Shown here in pieces: positions 41,600 to 51,342 of a stretch of 64,000 nucleotides of DNA. Under the pieces are notes generated by a model. The model saw nothing but the letters and a program-made list of their open reading frames with translations. It had not been told where the DNA came from and made no database searches. The DNA lies in assembly GCF_028596025.1 (NCBI RefSeq), contig NZ_CP117167.1, positions 4,526,001-4,590,000 of the forward strand, read 5' to 3'. The position numbers and the translations under genes are program-made. Origin of the DNA: Mucilaginibacter jinjuensis. Lineage in GTDB: Bacteria > Bacteroidota > Bacteroidia > Sphingobacteriales > Sphingobacteriaceae. The number at the start of each line of letters is the position of its first letter. Position 1 is the first letter of the stretch.

Positions 41600-42829
41600 G
41601 TGACCTCTCCTATCCAGTTATACAAAAAAGCATATAGCGGCTTATCTCGCAATAGTTGGTACCTGTCGCTGGTGGTTTTAATTAACCGCAGCGGTACTAT
41701 GGTACTGCCTTTCATGACCATTTACTGTACCCAGGCCCTGCATTTTACCATTGTGCAGGCAGGTATTATCATGGGTTTGTTTGGGCTGGGTTCTATAACA
41801 GGGGCATTTATCGGCGGCAAAATTACCGACAAGTACGGTTTTTACGATGTGCAGGTTTGCTCACTGCTTAGCGCAGGCTTGCTGTTTATTTTGCTGGGCT
41901 ATCAAACCAACTTTTTTGCTATTTGCGGTTGTGTTTACATATTGAGTATGTGTAACGATGCCTTCCGTCCGGCCAACTCCACGGCCATTGCTGCTTACAG
42001 CACGCCCGAAAATAAGACCCGCTCCTATTCGCTCAACAGGTTGGCTGTAAACCTGGGCTGGTCGTTTGGTGGTGCATTGGGTGGTTTTTTGGCAGCGCAC
42101 AATTATCATTTATTATTTTGGGTTGATGGTTGTACTAACCTGATGTCGGGATTGCTCTTGCTGAAAATCATGCCGAGATCCAACTACAAAAAACCGGCAA
42201 ATGATACACATCCCGATGCAAAAACATCGCCTTATAAGGATAGTATCTATATGATTTTCATTCTGTTGACTACCTTGTTCGGCATGTGTTTCTTTCAAAC
42301 ATTTACCATTCAGCCTGTTTTCTACAAAACGATATGGCATATCGATGAACGGGTTATTGGTAGCTTAATGGCCTTAAACGGCTTAATGGTGGCCTTTATA
42401 GAAATGGTGCTCATCAACTGGCTCGAAGGCAAGCGGCATGCCTTGCGGTACATTTGCCTCGGCGTTCTGTTAACCGGTATTTCTTTAACGTTTATGAATC
42501 TGCTGCCGCCGGCTGTCTGGGTGGCTACAATGGTTATCATCGTTATCTCTTTCGGCGAAATGTTTGCCATGCCTTTCATGAACTCGTTCTGGATTGTGCG
42601 CACCAACGATAATAACCGGGGACAATATGCTGCGCTTTATACTATGGCATGGTCAGCGGCTCAAATACTGGCACCTGTTATCGGCAGCCAGATTATTGCA
42701 TTGTTTGGTTACGGGGCGTTGTGGTGGTCATTGGCGTGCGTTTGTCTGGCTGCTGCTATAGGGTTCCTCCTGCTTTATAAATTGAGGTTTCAGAACCAAT
42801 TGATAACTATAAAATCTGAAGTCGAATAA
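41600..42829 (+). CDS. MFS transporter (drug-efflux-like)
   Basis: A 409-aa protein with 12 predicted helices and a GTG start. Motif A between helices 2 and 3 reads GAFIGGKITDKYGFYDVQ, and the first half contains SMCNDAFRPANSTAIAAYS with the Arg/Pro signature of the DHA-type efflux group. Substrate unknown. A near-consensus box, TACCTTTA, ends 4 nt before the GTG at 41600, the same spacing seen at other leaderless-looking genes in the window. A HAD hydrolase gene follows 33 bp on. Confidence 0.85.
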   Translation: MTSPIQLYKKAYSGLSRNSWYLSLVVLINRSGTMVLPFMTIYCTQALHFTIVQAGIIMGLFGLGSITGAFIGGKITDKYGFYDVQVCSLLSAGLLFILLGYQTNFFAICGCVYILSMCNDAFRPANSTAIAAYSTPENKTRSYSLNRLAVNLGWSFGGALGGFLAAHNYHLLFWVDGCTNLMSGLLLLKIMPRSNYKKPANDTHPDAKTSPYKDSIYMIFILLTTLFGMCFFQTFTIQPVFYKTIWHIDERVIGSLMALNGLMVAFIEMVLINWLEGKRHALRYICLGVLLTGISLTFMNLLPPAVWVATMVIIVISFGEMFAMPFMNSFWIVRTNDNNRGQYAALYTMAWSAAQILAPVIGSQIIALFGYGALWWSLACVCLAAAIGFLLLYKLRFQNQLITIKSEVE

Positions 42830-42862
42830 AAACATTAAACCCGTTTCCCTTATTTTATACCT

Positions 42863-43501
42863 ATGATTAAAGCACTGATACTGGATATGGATAACACCAT
42901 ATTCCCAACCAAAACCATTTCAGATGAGATCTTCGCCACCATCGAACATCTGATGGAAGAGCATCGCGGCAACTTAAACGACGAACAGTTAGCCGAAGCC
43001 AAGACTGCATTAAGCCGCACACCTTTCCAAAAAGTGGCTGATGAACATGGCTTTACCGAAGAGTTTAAAACCAACGCTATCGAACTGCTCAAAAATACCA
43101 CATACAACAAACCCATCAAACCTTACAAGGATTATGAGATTGTTGAATCCATCAGCTTACCCAAATTTCTGGTAACGTTTGGTTTTGTAAAACTACAGCA
43201 GAGCAAAATTGATGGTTTGGGTGTTCGCAGCCATTTTAAGGAGATTTTTGTAGTTGATCCCGAGATCAGCTCTAAAACCAAGCGCGATATTTTTGTGGAT
43301 ATAATGGAGAAATACGGCTACCACAAAGATGAACTGCTGGCCATTGGTGATGACCCAGAATCTGAAATAAAAGCGGCCCACGATCTCGGTATTAAAACCT
43401 ACCTGTATGATCCTGAAAGCCGCTTTAAAACCGGCACAGTAACCTACCACGAGCAGAACTACAAGAAGTTGCAATGGCTGATCGAGAATCAGAAAGAATG
43501 A
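42863..43501 (+). CDS. HAD-superfamily hydrolase
   Basis: 212 aa. HAD motif I is LILDMDNTIFP (nucleophile and general-acid Asp near residues 8 and 10), motif II is LVTFG, and motif IV is AIGDDPESEIKAAHDLGIKTYLYD, with a helical cap inserted after motif I. A phosphatase acting on a small phosphorylated metabolite is likely; the substrate is not predictable. Its 3' end overlaps the convergent mobA-like gene by 13 bp. Confidence 0.88.
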   Translation: MIKALILDMDNTIFPTKTISDEIFATIEHLMEEHRGNLNDEQLAEAKTALSRTPFQKVADEHGFTEEFKTNAIELLKNTTYNKPIKPYKDYEIVESISLPKFLVTFGFVKLQQSKIDGLGVRSHFKEIFVVDPEISSKTKRDIFVDIMEKYGYHKDELLAIGDDPESEIKAAHDLGIKTYLYDPESRFKTGTVTYHEQNYKKLQWLIENQKE

Positions 43502-44634
43502 TTTTCGGATTTGAAAAAGCGTAGTGCCTCGTCCCGTTCTTCGGGTGTGTTGGCGTTTCTAAACTCACTTACATCGGGTGCGGTCAACAATTCAATATCA
43601 CTATTGATCAACACTTTGCGCGGGCACGAATAGCCCTGCGCCAAAAACTGCAGCATTACCGGGTAAGCGCGTGGTTCCCAAATGGTAATCAACGGTTCGG
43701 GGAATTTACTATCGCTATCTAAAAATGCAGTAGCCAGTTTTGATGGGTTACGATGTTTCACCAGGTAATCTAAAGTATCGGCGGTTAAATAAGGCAAATC
43801 GCAGGCTACGGTTAACCAGGCCGCATTTGGGTTGCTTTGCATGGCCGACAGTATCCCACCGAACGGCCCTAAACCTATAAAAGTATCCTCAATGGTTTCA
43901 AAGCCGGTTTTGGTGTTATCTGATAAATAAACATGGCCACAAAAACGACCAAGCATCTCAACCATATAAGCCCGCTGAGTCATGCCGTGGTAAGCGATAC
44001 TGCCTTTGTCAGCCAGCATACGGGTGCTTTTGCCTCCGGCTAAAACCAGTCCGCTAAGTGGGGCCACGCTTTCGTTTAAAAATATGGTAAGGAAGGAGAT
44101 GATCCTGGCCTCATCCTGCAAAGCCAGTACCGGGACGTTTTTTATATCCGGCAAATGGGCTTCCATAAACTCTGGGATGCGCGCATGTTCACTTAGCAAT
44201 ATCAACGCAACATCGGTTAGCTTATCCAGTTTCTCATTCAACGGCTTATCGGGATGGATAATCACAATCTGCTTTTTACCGATAAAATGGTTGCCATTAA
44301 TGAGCACTAAGTCCTCATTATTGAACAAAATCCTATTACTTAAATGAGTAACATTTTTTTGCCTAAAATCTATCCTTTTGTGGCTTATTTTATCGGTAAA
44401 CTGCAGCGAAGCGCCCTCTAACAAGTCATTTGATGGGCTGTCATTTTTATGGTCGGCATCAGCATACGCTACCTTCCATTTGCCGTCCAACAATTTCAAC
44501 CAACGTTCTGCCAGGCTACGGATCACGTTGCATGGCGCACCCAAAATCGCCAGTTCATTCCTGCCGAAATCGCCGAGATTTGGTCTTGCCAACTGCGCAT
44601 GTTTTTGGTGTGGTTTATTTGTTTTGGTAATCAC
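43489..44634 (-). CDS. MobA-like nucleotidyltransferase with degenerate MobB-like N-terminal domain
   Basis: 381 aa, GTG start. Residues about 190-370 are a MobA-type nucleotidyltransferase (LVLAGGKSTRMLADKGSIAY, GPFGGILSAMQ, WLTVACDLPYLT), which attaches GMP to molybdopterin. Residues about 25-185 follow a MobB-like pattern but the P-loop position reads AILGAPCNVIRSLAERWL, with no GKT, so GTP binding there is doubtful. The N-terminal domain also has DVALILLSEH-type strands. Start overlaps the moaC end by 20 bp, indicating translational coupling. It is the cofactor-maturation partner of moaC. Confidence 0.8.
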   Translation of the reverse strand: MITKTNKPHQKHAQLARPNLGDFGRNELAILGAPCNVIRSLAERWLKLLDGKWKVAYADADHKNDSPSNDLLEGASLQFTDKISHKRIDFRQKNVTHLSNRILFNNEDLVLINGNHFIGKKQIVIIHPDKPLNEKLDKLTDVALILLSEHARIPEFMEAHLPDIKNVPVLALQDEARIISFLTIFLNESVAPLSGLVLAGGKSTRMLADKGSIAYHGMTQRAYMVEMLGRFCGHVYLSDNTKTGFETIEDTFIGLGPFGGILSAMQSNPNAAWLTVACDLPYLTADTLDYLVKHRNPSKLATAFLDSDSKFPEPLITIWEPRAYPVMLQFLAQGYSCPRKVLINSDIELLTAPDVSEFRNANTPEERDEALRFFKSENHSF

Positions 44635-45106
44635 TCTTCCCTCCTGTTTTTTGTATCAGTTTGGTTTCTTTGATCACTATATCGTGCGAAAATGCTTTGC
44701 ACATATCGTAAATGGTTAAGGCAGCGATACTTGCTCCGGTCAAGGCTTCCATCTCTACGCCGGTTTTGGAGGTAATGGTAGCTGTGCATATAATCACCAC
44801 TTCCTGCTCGTTATTTATGTTAATATCAAACTTTACACTTTCTAACGCCAAAGGGTGGCAAAGCGGTATCAGGTCGGCAGTTTTTTTTGCAGCCATAGTG
44901 CCCGCAATAATAGCGGTTTGAAAAACCGGGCCTTTCTTGGTCTGGATCTCATTACCAGTCAACTGCGCCATAATTTCCGCTCCCAGCAATACAATGCTTT
45001 GGGCAACGGCAGTTCTTTTGGTTACCTGCTTCTCGCTTACATCAACCATGGTTGGATAATTGGTGTCGGTATCAATATGCGTAAAATTGGCTGTATTATT
45101 TTCCAT
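44615..45106 (-). CDS. moaC: Cyclic pyranopterin monophosphate synthase
   Basis: Second enzyme of molybdenum cofactor synthesis, 163 aa. Signatures: MVDVSEKQVTKRTAVAQ, AGTMAAKKTADLIPLCHPL and TGVEMEALTGASIAALTIYDMCKA. Family length is about 160, so it is complete. No moaA, moaD, moaE or moeA gene is present nearby, so the pathway is split between loci. A TAGCTTTG -7 box (45128 to 45121, minus strand) lies 14 nt upstream of the start. mobA-like follows with a 20-bp overlap. Confidence 0.95.
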   Translation of the reverse strand: MENNTANFTHIDTDTNYPTMVDVSEKQVTKRTAVAQSIVLLGAEIMAQLTGNEIQTKKGPVFQTAIIAGTMAAKKTADLIPLCHPLALESVKFDININNEQEVVIICTATITSKTGVEMEALTGASIAALTIYDMCKAFSHDIVIKETKLIQKTGGKSDYQNK

Positions 45107-45156
45107 ATCCGGTTATATAACAAAGCTATGCAATATTGCTTTAAAGCGGCAGGTTA

Positions 45157-46281
45157 TTATTTGGTGATAAAAGCGAATTTGTTTTTCAACTTCAGGAAAG
45201 GCGCCTCATAAAACTTATAGCTTATTGCACTTATTATAATTGCAGTTACAAGAGCAATCGAAGTATCCACAATCATTACCTCCCACAATTTATTGTTGAT
45301 GGAAAGTTTTTTAGTAATGTTAATAGCTATCAATATCCCTAAAAAATGCAGGCAGTATAGGCCATAAGTAATAGTGCCCAATTTTGACATCCGCTTAAAG
45401 CTCGACATTTTGAAAAACGAGTTGCTTGCGTAAGTTTGCTCCATAATGATAGTCACAATAACAATTGCTATAAACAATCGCTCAAAAATCATGGTTCCAT
45501 AATTGGCCAGTAATAGCTGTTGCCTGAAAAAATAAATAACAGCAAAAACAAGATATACTAACAATATTTTAGTTTTACTTAATTTTTGAATCGTCAATTT
45601 AAACCTGGGCGAAATTTCTATTAGCCATGCACCTGTTGCTCCAATAACCATATCGCCAATACATGATAGCGTATGATTTTCGAGCATGGCATAATTATGA
45701 TTTAAAGCCCTAAAAATAAGGCTGCTAATAAGAATCACACTAAAAGGGATCCAAAGTTTATTAATAGGGAATACATAGAGGATAATTGGCCATACAAAGT
45801 AAAACTGCTCTTCAACCGCAACGCTCCACAGTACGCCCAATATTGAGGCATCGGGCAGGCCATTTTTAATCATATCAAAATTGTTGGTGAAAGTGAGGTA
45901 ATAAACCAGGTGAGCCGTTTCATTAGGCACCTGCCCGGTTAACCTTTTCAAAAACGGAAATATCACAAACCCAATAAATACAGCCGCATAAAACAAGGGC
46001 CATATCCGTAAAATTCGTCGCAACCAAAAAAATGGGATTTTAATGTTCCCGTTTAACTTTTTTTCTTCAATAAGTAATGTGGTAATTAAGAACCCACTAA
46101 GCACAAAAAAGAAATTAACCCCCAGGTTTCCATTTCCAAATATGCCATGCTTTATAAACTGGTAAACCGCATCTTTCTCGATATAAGCAAATTGCGTATA
46201 AAAACTATGATAAAAGAAAACTGACAAAAAGCACAAAAACCTCAGTCCGTCAAGATTTTCAAAGTATATTTTTTTGTTCAT
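45157..46281 (-). CDS. Acyltransferase family 3 (OafA/YrhL-like) membrane protein
   Basis: A 374-aa integral membrane acyltransferase with about ten helices. It begins IYFENLDGLRFLCFLSVFFYHSF, with the conserved Arg and the HSF position of the family, then GNLGVNFFFVLSGFLITTLL and LGVLWSVAVEEQFYFVWPI, all typical of acyltransferase-3 proteins. These transfer acetyl or other acyl groups to surface sugars such as O-antigen or exopolysaccharide; the acceptor is unknown. Local base composition is more AT-rich than most genes here, as is frequent for surface-modification genes. Confidence 0.88.
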   Translation of the reverse strand: MNKKIYFENLDGLRFLCFLSVFFYHSFYTQFAYIEKDAVYQFIKHGIFGNGNLGVNFFFVLSGFLITTLLIEEKKLNGNIKIPFFWLRRILRIWPLFYAAVFIGFVIFPFLKRLTGQVPNETAHLVYYLTFTNNFDMIKNGLPDASILGVLWSVAVEEQFYFVWPIILYVFPINKLWIPFSVILISSLIFRALNHNYAMLENHTLSCIGDMVIGATGAWLIEISPRFKLTIQKLSKTKILLVYLVFAVIYFFRQQLLLANYGTMIFERLFIAIVIVTIIMEQTYASNSFFKMSSFKRMSKLGTITYGLYCLHFLGILIAINITKKLSINNKLWEVMIVDTSIALVTAIIISAISYKFYEAPFLKLKNKFAFITK

Positions 46282-46612
46282 TCGGGTTTAGATGATTGGG
46301 ATCAACAAGATATGTTTTATTTAATATATTCATAAAACTAATATGCTATTTCTTAAAACTAAGTTTCCCAAATGGGGTTATACAGTAACGGATAAATGAC
46401 TTTAATTAACAATATCCGCTGCTTTGTTTTAACAAATATTTAACAGAAATTCATCAGTAAGTAAATCTGTTTAGAAATAAGAAATCATGAATTACATAAC
46501 CACACTTATATTCTTAAAACGAATAAATTTCTTATCAAACTAAATTAATTATTGCTTAACACAGCTCTGTACTATATATTTACATTTTTCATCTACCGAT
46601 TGATAAAGATTC
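46282..46612. other. 331-bp AT-rich intergenic region
   Basis: An AT-rich divergent region between the acyltransferase and the REC-kinase genes. An 18-codon frame at about 46488 (MNYITTLIFLKRINFLSN) is present but has no supporting context. Inverted AAATAAGAAAT / ATTTCTTAT segments lie around 46470 and 46527. No exact TAnnTTTG box was recognised before 46613; TATATTTA near 46574 is the closest. Confidence 0.35.
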
Positions 46613-47734
46613 ATGATACTAATAGTTGACGATAAGTCTGAAAATCTTATTGCGTTAAAAAAAATCTTGGAAACGCATAATTTCAGCGTCGACACAGCCT
46701 TGTCGGGAGAAGAAGCGCTACGCAAAATACTCAAGTACTCCTATAAACTGATCATTCTTGACGTGCAGATGCCCGGCATGGATGGTTTCGAAGTGGCCGA
46801 AGCTATTGTTGGCTACAGTAAAACAAAGGACATCCCGATCATATTTCTATCGGCTGTTAAGATCAATAAACAGTTTATTAGCAAGGGCTATGCTTCGGGT
46901 GGCCGCGACTATTTGGTTAAACCTATCGATCCGGATATCCTGGTGCTTAAGATCCGCACCTTTATTAAACTTTACGAGCAAACCGACGAGCTGAACCGCA
47001 TTCAAAGTGCCCTGCTCGAAGAAATTGAATACCGTAAAGAAGCTGAGAGCAAAAAGGATGAATTTATCAGCATAGCCAGCCACGAGTTAAATACGCCGCT
47101 AACCTCGGTTAAAGGTTATTTACAGCTGGCCGAAAAATCGTTCGAGAAAGATAACAAGCCCAATACGCGCATGTACCTCGACCGTACTAAAACACAATTG
47201 AACAAATTGAACCAATTGGTTTCCGACCTGTTAAATACTTCTAAAATAATTTCGGGCCAGCTCGAATACCATTTCAAAGAGTTTGATTTCGAGCCGTTTG
47301 TAGAAAGTGCTATCGATATTATCCAGCAATCTTATCCTACCAAGCACATTATTAAAACCGGCCTTGCCAATGTTAAGATCTATGGCGACCCGCTGCGACT
47401 GGAGCAGGTTGTACTCAATTATTTAACCAATGCCATCAAATATTCGCCTGATAGCAATGAGGTTTTTGTTGAAGTAGCCGCACTGCCGGCCAACAAGGTA
47501 ACCCTGCGTGTACGCGATAAAGGCATTGGCATCCCCAAGGCTAAACAGGAGCAGCTTTTTGATAAGTTTTACCGCGTAGAAGAATCATCAAACCGTTTCC
47601 AGGGCCTGGGGATGGGTTTATACATCTGTGCCGAAATTATTAAAAGGCATGGCGGTACCTTTGGGGTAGAGAGTGAAGAAGGCGAAGGTTCTACCTTCTA
47701 TTTCACGGTACCTACTCAAAAAGATAAACAGTAA
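46613..47734 (+). CDS. Response-regulator/histidine-kinase hybrid (REC-HisKA-HATPase)
   Basis: 373 aa, cytoplasmic. An N-terminal receiver domain (Asp6/Asp7 pair, phospho-acceptor Asp50 in IILDVQMPG, Lys103 in LVKPID) is joined by a coiled coil to a HisKA domain (His157 in IASHELNTP) and a HATPase domain (N-box NYLTNAIKYS, RDKGIGIP, GLGMGLYIC). With the receiver upstream of the kinase, it is probably switched by phosphate from another kinase, plausibly the large CHASE3 kinase encoded 32 bp downstream. First gene of a five-gene signalling operon. Confidence 0.9.
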   Translation: MILIVDDKSENLIALKKILETHNFSVDTALSGEEALRKILKYSYKLIILDVQMPGMDGFEVAEAIVGYSKTKDIPIIFLSAVKINKQFISKGYASGGRDYLVKPIDPDILVLKIRTFIKLYEQTDELNRIQSALLEEIEYRKEAESKKDEFISIASHELNTPLTSVKGYLQLAEKSFEKDNKPNTRMYLDRTKTQLNKLNQLVSDLLNTSKIISGQLEYHFKEFDFEPFVESAIDIIQQSYPTKHIIKTGLANVKIYGDPLRLEQVVLNYLTNAIKYSPDSNEVFVEVAALPANKVTLRVRDKGIGIPKAKQEQLFDKFYRVEESSNRFQGLGMGLYICAEIIKRHGGTFGVESEEGEGSTFYFTVPTQKDKQ

Positions 47735-47766
47735 ATAAAATCTTATAAAATATACTTCTTTCGAAA

Positions 47767-50700
47767 ATGAAAACTACTGTTACCCGTAATCTGCAAATTG
47801 GATTCGGACTTTCATTGCTGTTGCTTGTCATCAGCTCTATAGTTTCTTACTTCAGCATCACTAACCTGCTCACCAGTTCAGACATGGTTGACCATAGCGG
47901 GCAGGTTATGCAATCGCTCGAAACGGTAATCTCAACCATGAAGGATGCCGAAACCGGCCAGCGTGGTTTTTTACTAACCGGCCGGGATGAATTTCTGGAA
48001 CCTTACAATGGCGCTTACGAAAAAGCGCTTTTAAACGTTAATAAAGCAGCCGATCTAACAGTTGATAATGCGCGTCAGCAGGAAAACGTAAAGGCGATAA
48101 AAGACATTATGCTGAAACGCATGACCGTTTTGGAGCAGCTGATCAACAAAAAAAGATCGGGCCAGGTGGTTAGTGTTGATGATCTTCGCCAGGGTAAATC
48201 CAGCATGGATGCCCTGCGCGCTGCAGTAGGTAATATGGAGCATGATGAGAATGCCATGTTGATTGAACGCACCGCAAGGCTTAAACAGTTTTCGTCCATT
48301 ACTCCAATTATTATCGTTTTTGCAGCTATACTATCTTTGGTAATTTCTATTTTCTCTTATTTTAAAGTAACCAGCGATTTGGCCGAACGTAACCGTTTAC
48401 AAAAAGCGCTTGAAGATAAAGACATAGAAACATCGCACCGTATAGGCGTGATACAAGGTATTGCCGATAAAATTTCGAATGGCGAATACGAGATCAGGGT
48501 TGATGATAAGGAGAAAGATACGCTGGGAAGCCTGGCAGGTTCATTAAACAAAATGGCCGAATCGCTCGATTTTTCTTTCGCCAAACTATCTGATAACGAA
48601 TGGCTGCAAACTGGTATCGCCCAACTAAACGACCGTATGGTTGGCGAAAAGGATGTGGTAGCAATTGCCGATGATATTCTTGATTTTGTGGCCAACTACA
48701 CCAAAAGCCAGGTTGGTGCTTTATACACCTTTGAGGGCGAAACTTTGCACCTGCAAAGCGGCTTTGCACTATCCTCAAGCATAAGCAAAACTATCCCTGC
48801 TAATGAAGGTATTTTAGGAAGGGTGGCCTCAACAGGTAAACAAATTTTCCTGAATGATATCGACCCCGAATATATTTCGGTAAGCCATGCTACAGGTAAT
48901 ATTAAACCTAAAAATGTAATTGCTATCCCGGTATTTCAGGATAATAAAGTACGTGGGGTTATTGAACTGGGATCCATCAATAATTACACACCACGTAAGC
49001 TCGAGTTTTTGCAGAACGTTTCCGGTAATATCGGTATTGCCATAACCAGCGCACAGAACCGCAAAAAAATGCAGGAATTGCTGGAAGAAACCCAGGCACA
49101 ATCTGAAGAGCTACAGGCACAGCACAGCGAGCTCGAAAACCTTAACACCGAGCTTGAGGCGCATACCCAACGCCTGCAAACATCAGAAGAAGAGCTGCGT
49201 GTACAACAGGAAGAATTGCAGCAAACCAATGGCGAGCTGGAAGAACGCAATCGTATTATTAACGACCGTAACGAAGAGATCCAACGCAAAGCTGCCGAAC
49301 TGGAGCAAAGCACCCGCTACAAATCTGAGTTTATGGCCAACATGTCGCACGAGTTGCGTACGCCTTTAAACTCTATTTTGTTGTTGTCGAGATACCTGTC
49401 AGAAAATAATGAAGAGAACTTGACCGAAGAGCAAACCGAATCGGCACGTGTGATCCTCAACTCGGGTAACGGATTATTAGACCTGATAGATGAATTACTC
49501 GATCTATCAAAAATTGAAGCCGGTAAAATGGAACTCGAATACGAGAATATTCCCTTTGCAGGTATTGCGGCTGATATGCAGGCATTATTTAGCCCAATTG
49601 CCCGCGAGAAGAAACTGGAACTGGTTATCGATAACAAATTTAAACCAACGGATGCCTTCGAGACTGATAAAATGCGCCTGGAGCAGATCATCAAAAACCT
49701 GCTTAGCAATGCGCTTAAATTCACCACTTCGGGCTCGGTTCAATTAACGATACAGCCTACTGCGGATGATAATTCGCTGATCGAATTCTCTGTTAAAGAT
49801 ACCGGCGTTGGTATCCCTAAAGAAAAACAGGAGATGGTATTTGAAGCCTTTAAACAGGCCGATGGTTCAACTAAGCGCAAGTTTGGCGGTACCGGGTTGG
49901 GGCTATCAATCAGCCGTGAACTTGCGCGTTTGTTAGGCGGCGAAATTAAACTAACCAGCGAGCCTGGTAAGGGAAGTAACTTTACCGTGATACTGCCTAA
50001 AGTTAAGCCGGCTACGGTGCCACTGCCACAACCTGTACAGATTATTACCCCGTTACCTGTAGAAGAAGTTAAGGTTGACGAGCGCATCAAACACCTTTCG
50101 CCAAATATACCGGGCGATATTGACGACGATCGCGAAAGCATTGTTAAAGGCGATAAAGTGATCCTGATCATTGAGGATGATACCGCCTTTGCCAAAGCCC
50201 TGCTTGGCTTTACCCGCCAGCGTGGTTACAAAGGTGTAATTACTGTACGCGGCGACCAGGGTGTAGAGATGGCCTTGAAATATCGCCCGCTGGCTATACT
50301 ACTCGATTTACAACTACCGGTTATGGATGGCTGGGAAGTAATGGAAGAGCTGAAGAGCAACCCGGCAACCCGGCCAATCCCGGTACACATCATGTCATCA
50401 ATGGAGGCTAAGAAAGAGAGCCGCCTGCGTGGCGCTGTCGACTTTATTAACAAGCCGATTGCCATGGAGCAGATGAAACAGATGTTTGCCAAGCTGGAAG
50501 ATGCCCTGAGCCGAAGCCCTAAAAAAGTGCTGATTGTAGAAGAGAACAGCAAACATGCCAAAGCGCTTGCCTACTTCCTCGAAACTTTCAACGTATCATC
50601 GGCCGTTTCGAGCAGTGTGAGCGATGGTGTTAATACCTTGAAAAGAGAAGAAGTTGATTGCGTGATACTGGATATGGGGATCCCTGATAAAAACGCTTAC

Positions 50701-51333
50701 GAAACGCTGGAAGTTGTTAAACAAAACCCCGGACTGGAAAACCTGCCGATCATTGTATTTACAGGCAAAAACCTGTCGTCGGCCGAAGAAGGCCGGATTA
50801 AGCAATACGCAGATTCGATCGTCGTAAAAACTGCCCACTCTTATCAACGTATACTGGATGAGGTTGCTTTGTTCCTGCACCTGATTGAGGAAAATAAAGA
50901 GAAACCAAATGCTACCCGCACTACCTCTAACGCACCAATGAATGAGGTATTGAAAGATAAAACTGTATTAATTGCCGATGATGATGTGCGCAACATTTTC
51001 TCGCTCACCAAATCGCTTGAGAAACATCAGATGCGCGTAATATCGGCCACGGATGGTAAAGAGGCTTTGGCGCAGCTACAGAAACACCCCGAAACCTCCA
51101 TCGTATTAATGGATATGATGATGCCGGAGATGGATGGTTACGAAAGCACCGCCACAATACGCCAGAACCCACGCTTTAAAAACCTGCCGGTTATTGCCGT
51201 AACAGCTAAAGCCATGATGGGCGACCGTGAAAAATGTATCCGTGCAGGTGCGTCTGATTATATCTCTAAACCGGTTGATATTGATCAGCTGGTATCGTTG
51301 CTGCGTGTTTGGTTGTATGACAAAAACAGTTAA
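47767..51333 (+). CDS. CHASE3-HAMP-GAF hybrid histidine kinase with three receiver domains
   Basis: 1188 aa. Order: transmembrane helix 11-31; CHASE3 sensor 33-175 with DAETGQRGFLLTG; helix 180-199; HAMP about 200-270; GAF about 285-430; long Glu/Gln-rich coiled coil 430-515; HisKA with His528 in MSHELRTP; HATPase with Asn648, KDTGVGIP and GGTGLGLS; receivers at about 797-910 (Asp847), 920-1035 (Asp969) and 1065-1185 (Asp1116). Receiver 2 is divergent: EEN instead of an Asp pair and Lys-Thr rather than Lys-Pro. The coiled coil carries paired E/Q positions reminiscent of chemoreceptor methylation helices. CheR and CheB are encoded in the same operon. Confidence 0.92.
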   Translation: MKTTVTRNLQIGFGLSLLLLVISSIVSYFSITNLLTSSDMVDHSGQVMQSLETVISTMKDAETGQRGFLLTGRDEFLEPYNGAYEKALLNVNKAADLTVDNARQQENVKAIKDIMLKRMTVLEQLINKKRSGQVVSVDDLRQGKSSMDALRAAVGNMEHDENAMLIERTARLKQFSSITPIIIVFAAILSLVISIFSYFKVTSDLAERNRLQKALEDKDIETSHRIGVIQGIADKISNGEYEIRVDDKEKDTLGSLAGSLNKMAESLDFSFAKLSDNEWLQTGIAQLNDRMVGEKDVVAIADDILDFVANYTKSQVGALYTFEGETLHLQSGFALSSSISKTIPANEGILGRVASTGKQIFLNDIDPEYISVSHATGNIKPKNVIAIPVFQDNKVRGVIELGSINNYTPRKLEFLQNVSGNIGIAITSAQNRKKMQELLEETQAQSEELQAQHSELENLNTELEAHTQRLQTSEEELRVQQEELQQTNGELEERNRIINDRNEEIQRKAAELEQSTRYKSEFMANMSHELRTPLNSILLLSRYLSENNEENLTEEQTESARVILNSGNGLLDLIDELLDLSKIEAGKMELEYENIPFAGIAADMQALFSPIAREKKLELVIDNKFKPTDAFETDKMRLEQIIKNLLSNALKFTTSGSVQLTIQPTADDNSLIEFSVKDTGVGIPKEKQEMVFEAFKQADGSTKRKFGGTGLGLSISRELARLLGGEIKLTSEPGKGSNFTVILPKVKPATVPLPQPVQIITPLPVEEVKVDERIKHLSPNIPGDIDDDRESIVKGDKVILIIEDDTAFAKALLGFTRQRGYKGVITVRGDQGVEMALKYRPLAILLDLQLPVMDGWEVMEELKSNPATRPIPVHIMSSMEAKKESRLRGAVDFINKPIAMEQMKQMFAKLEDALSRSPKKVLIVEENSKHAKALAYFLETFNVSSAVSSSVSDGVNTLKREEVDCVILDMGIPDKNAYETLEVVKQNPGLENLPIIVFTGKNLSSAEEGRIKQYADSIVVKTAHSYQRILDEVALFLHLIEENKEKPNATRTTSNAPMNEVLKDKTVLIADDDVRNIFSLTKSLEKHQMRVISATDGKEALAQLQKHPETSIVLMDMMMPEMDGYESTATIRQNPRFKNLPVIAVTAKAMMGDREKCIRAGASDYISKPVDIDQLVSLLRVWLYDKNS

Positions 51334-51342
51334 AATTAATAC

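Noticed and set aside
46488..46544. 18-codon frame MNYITTLIFLKRINFLSN before the REC-kinase
   Set aside because: No attenuator arms, coding signal or conservation evidence; AT-rich sequence makes it likely by chance.
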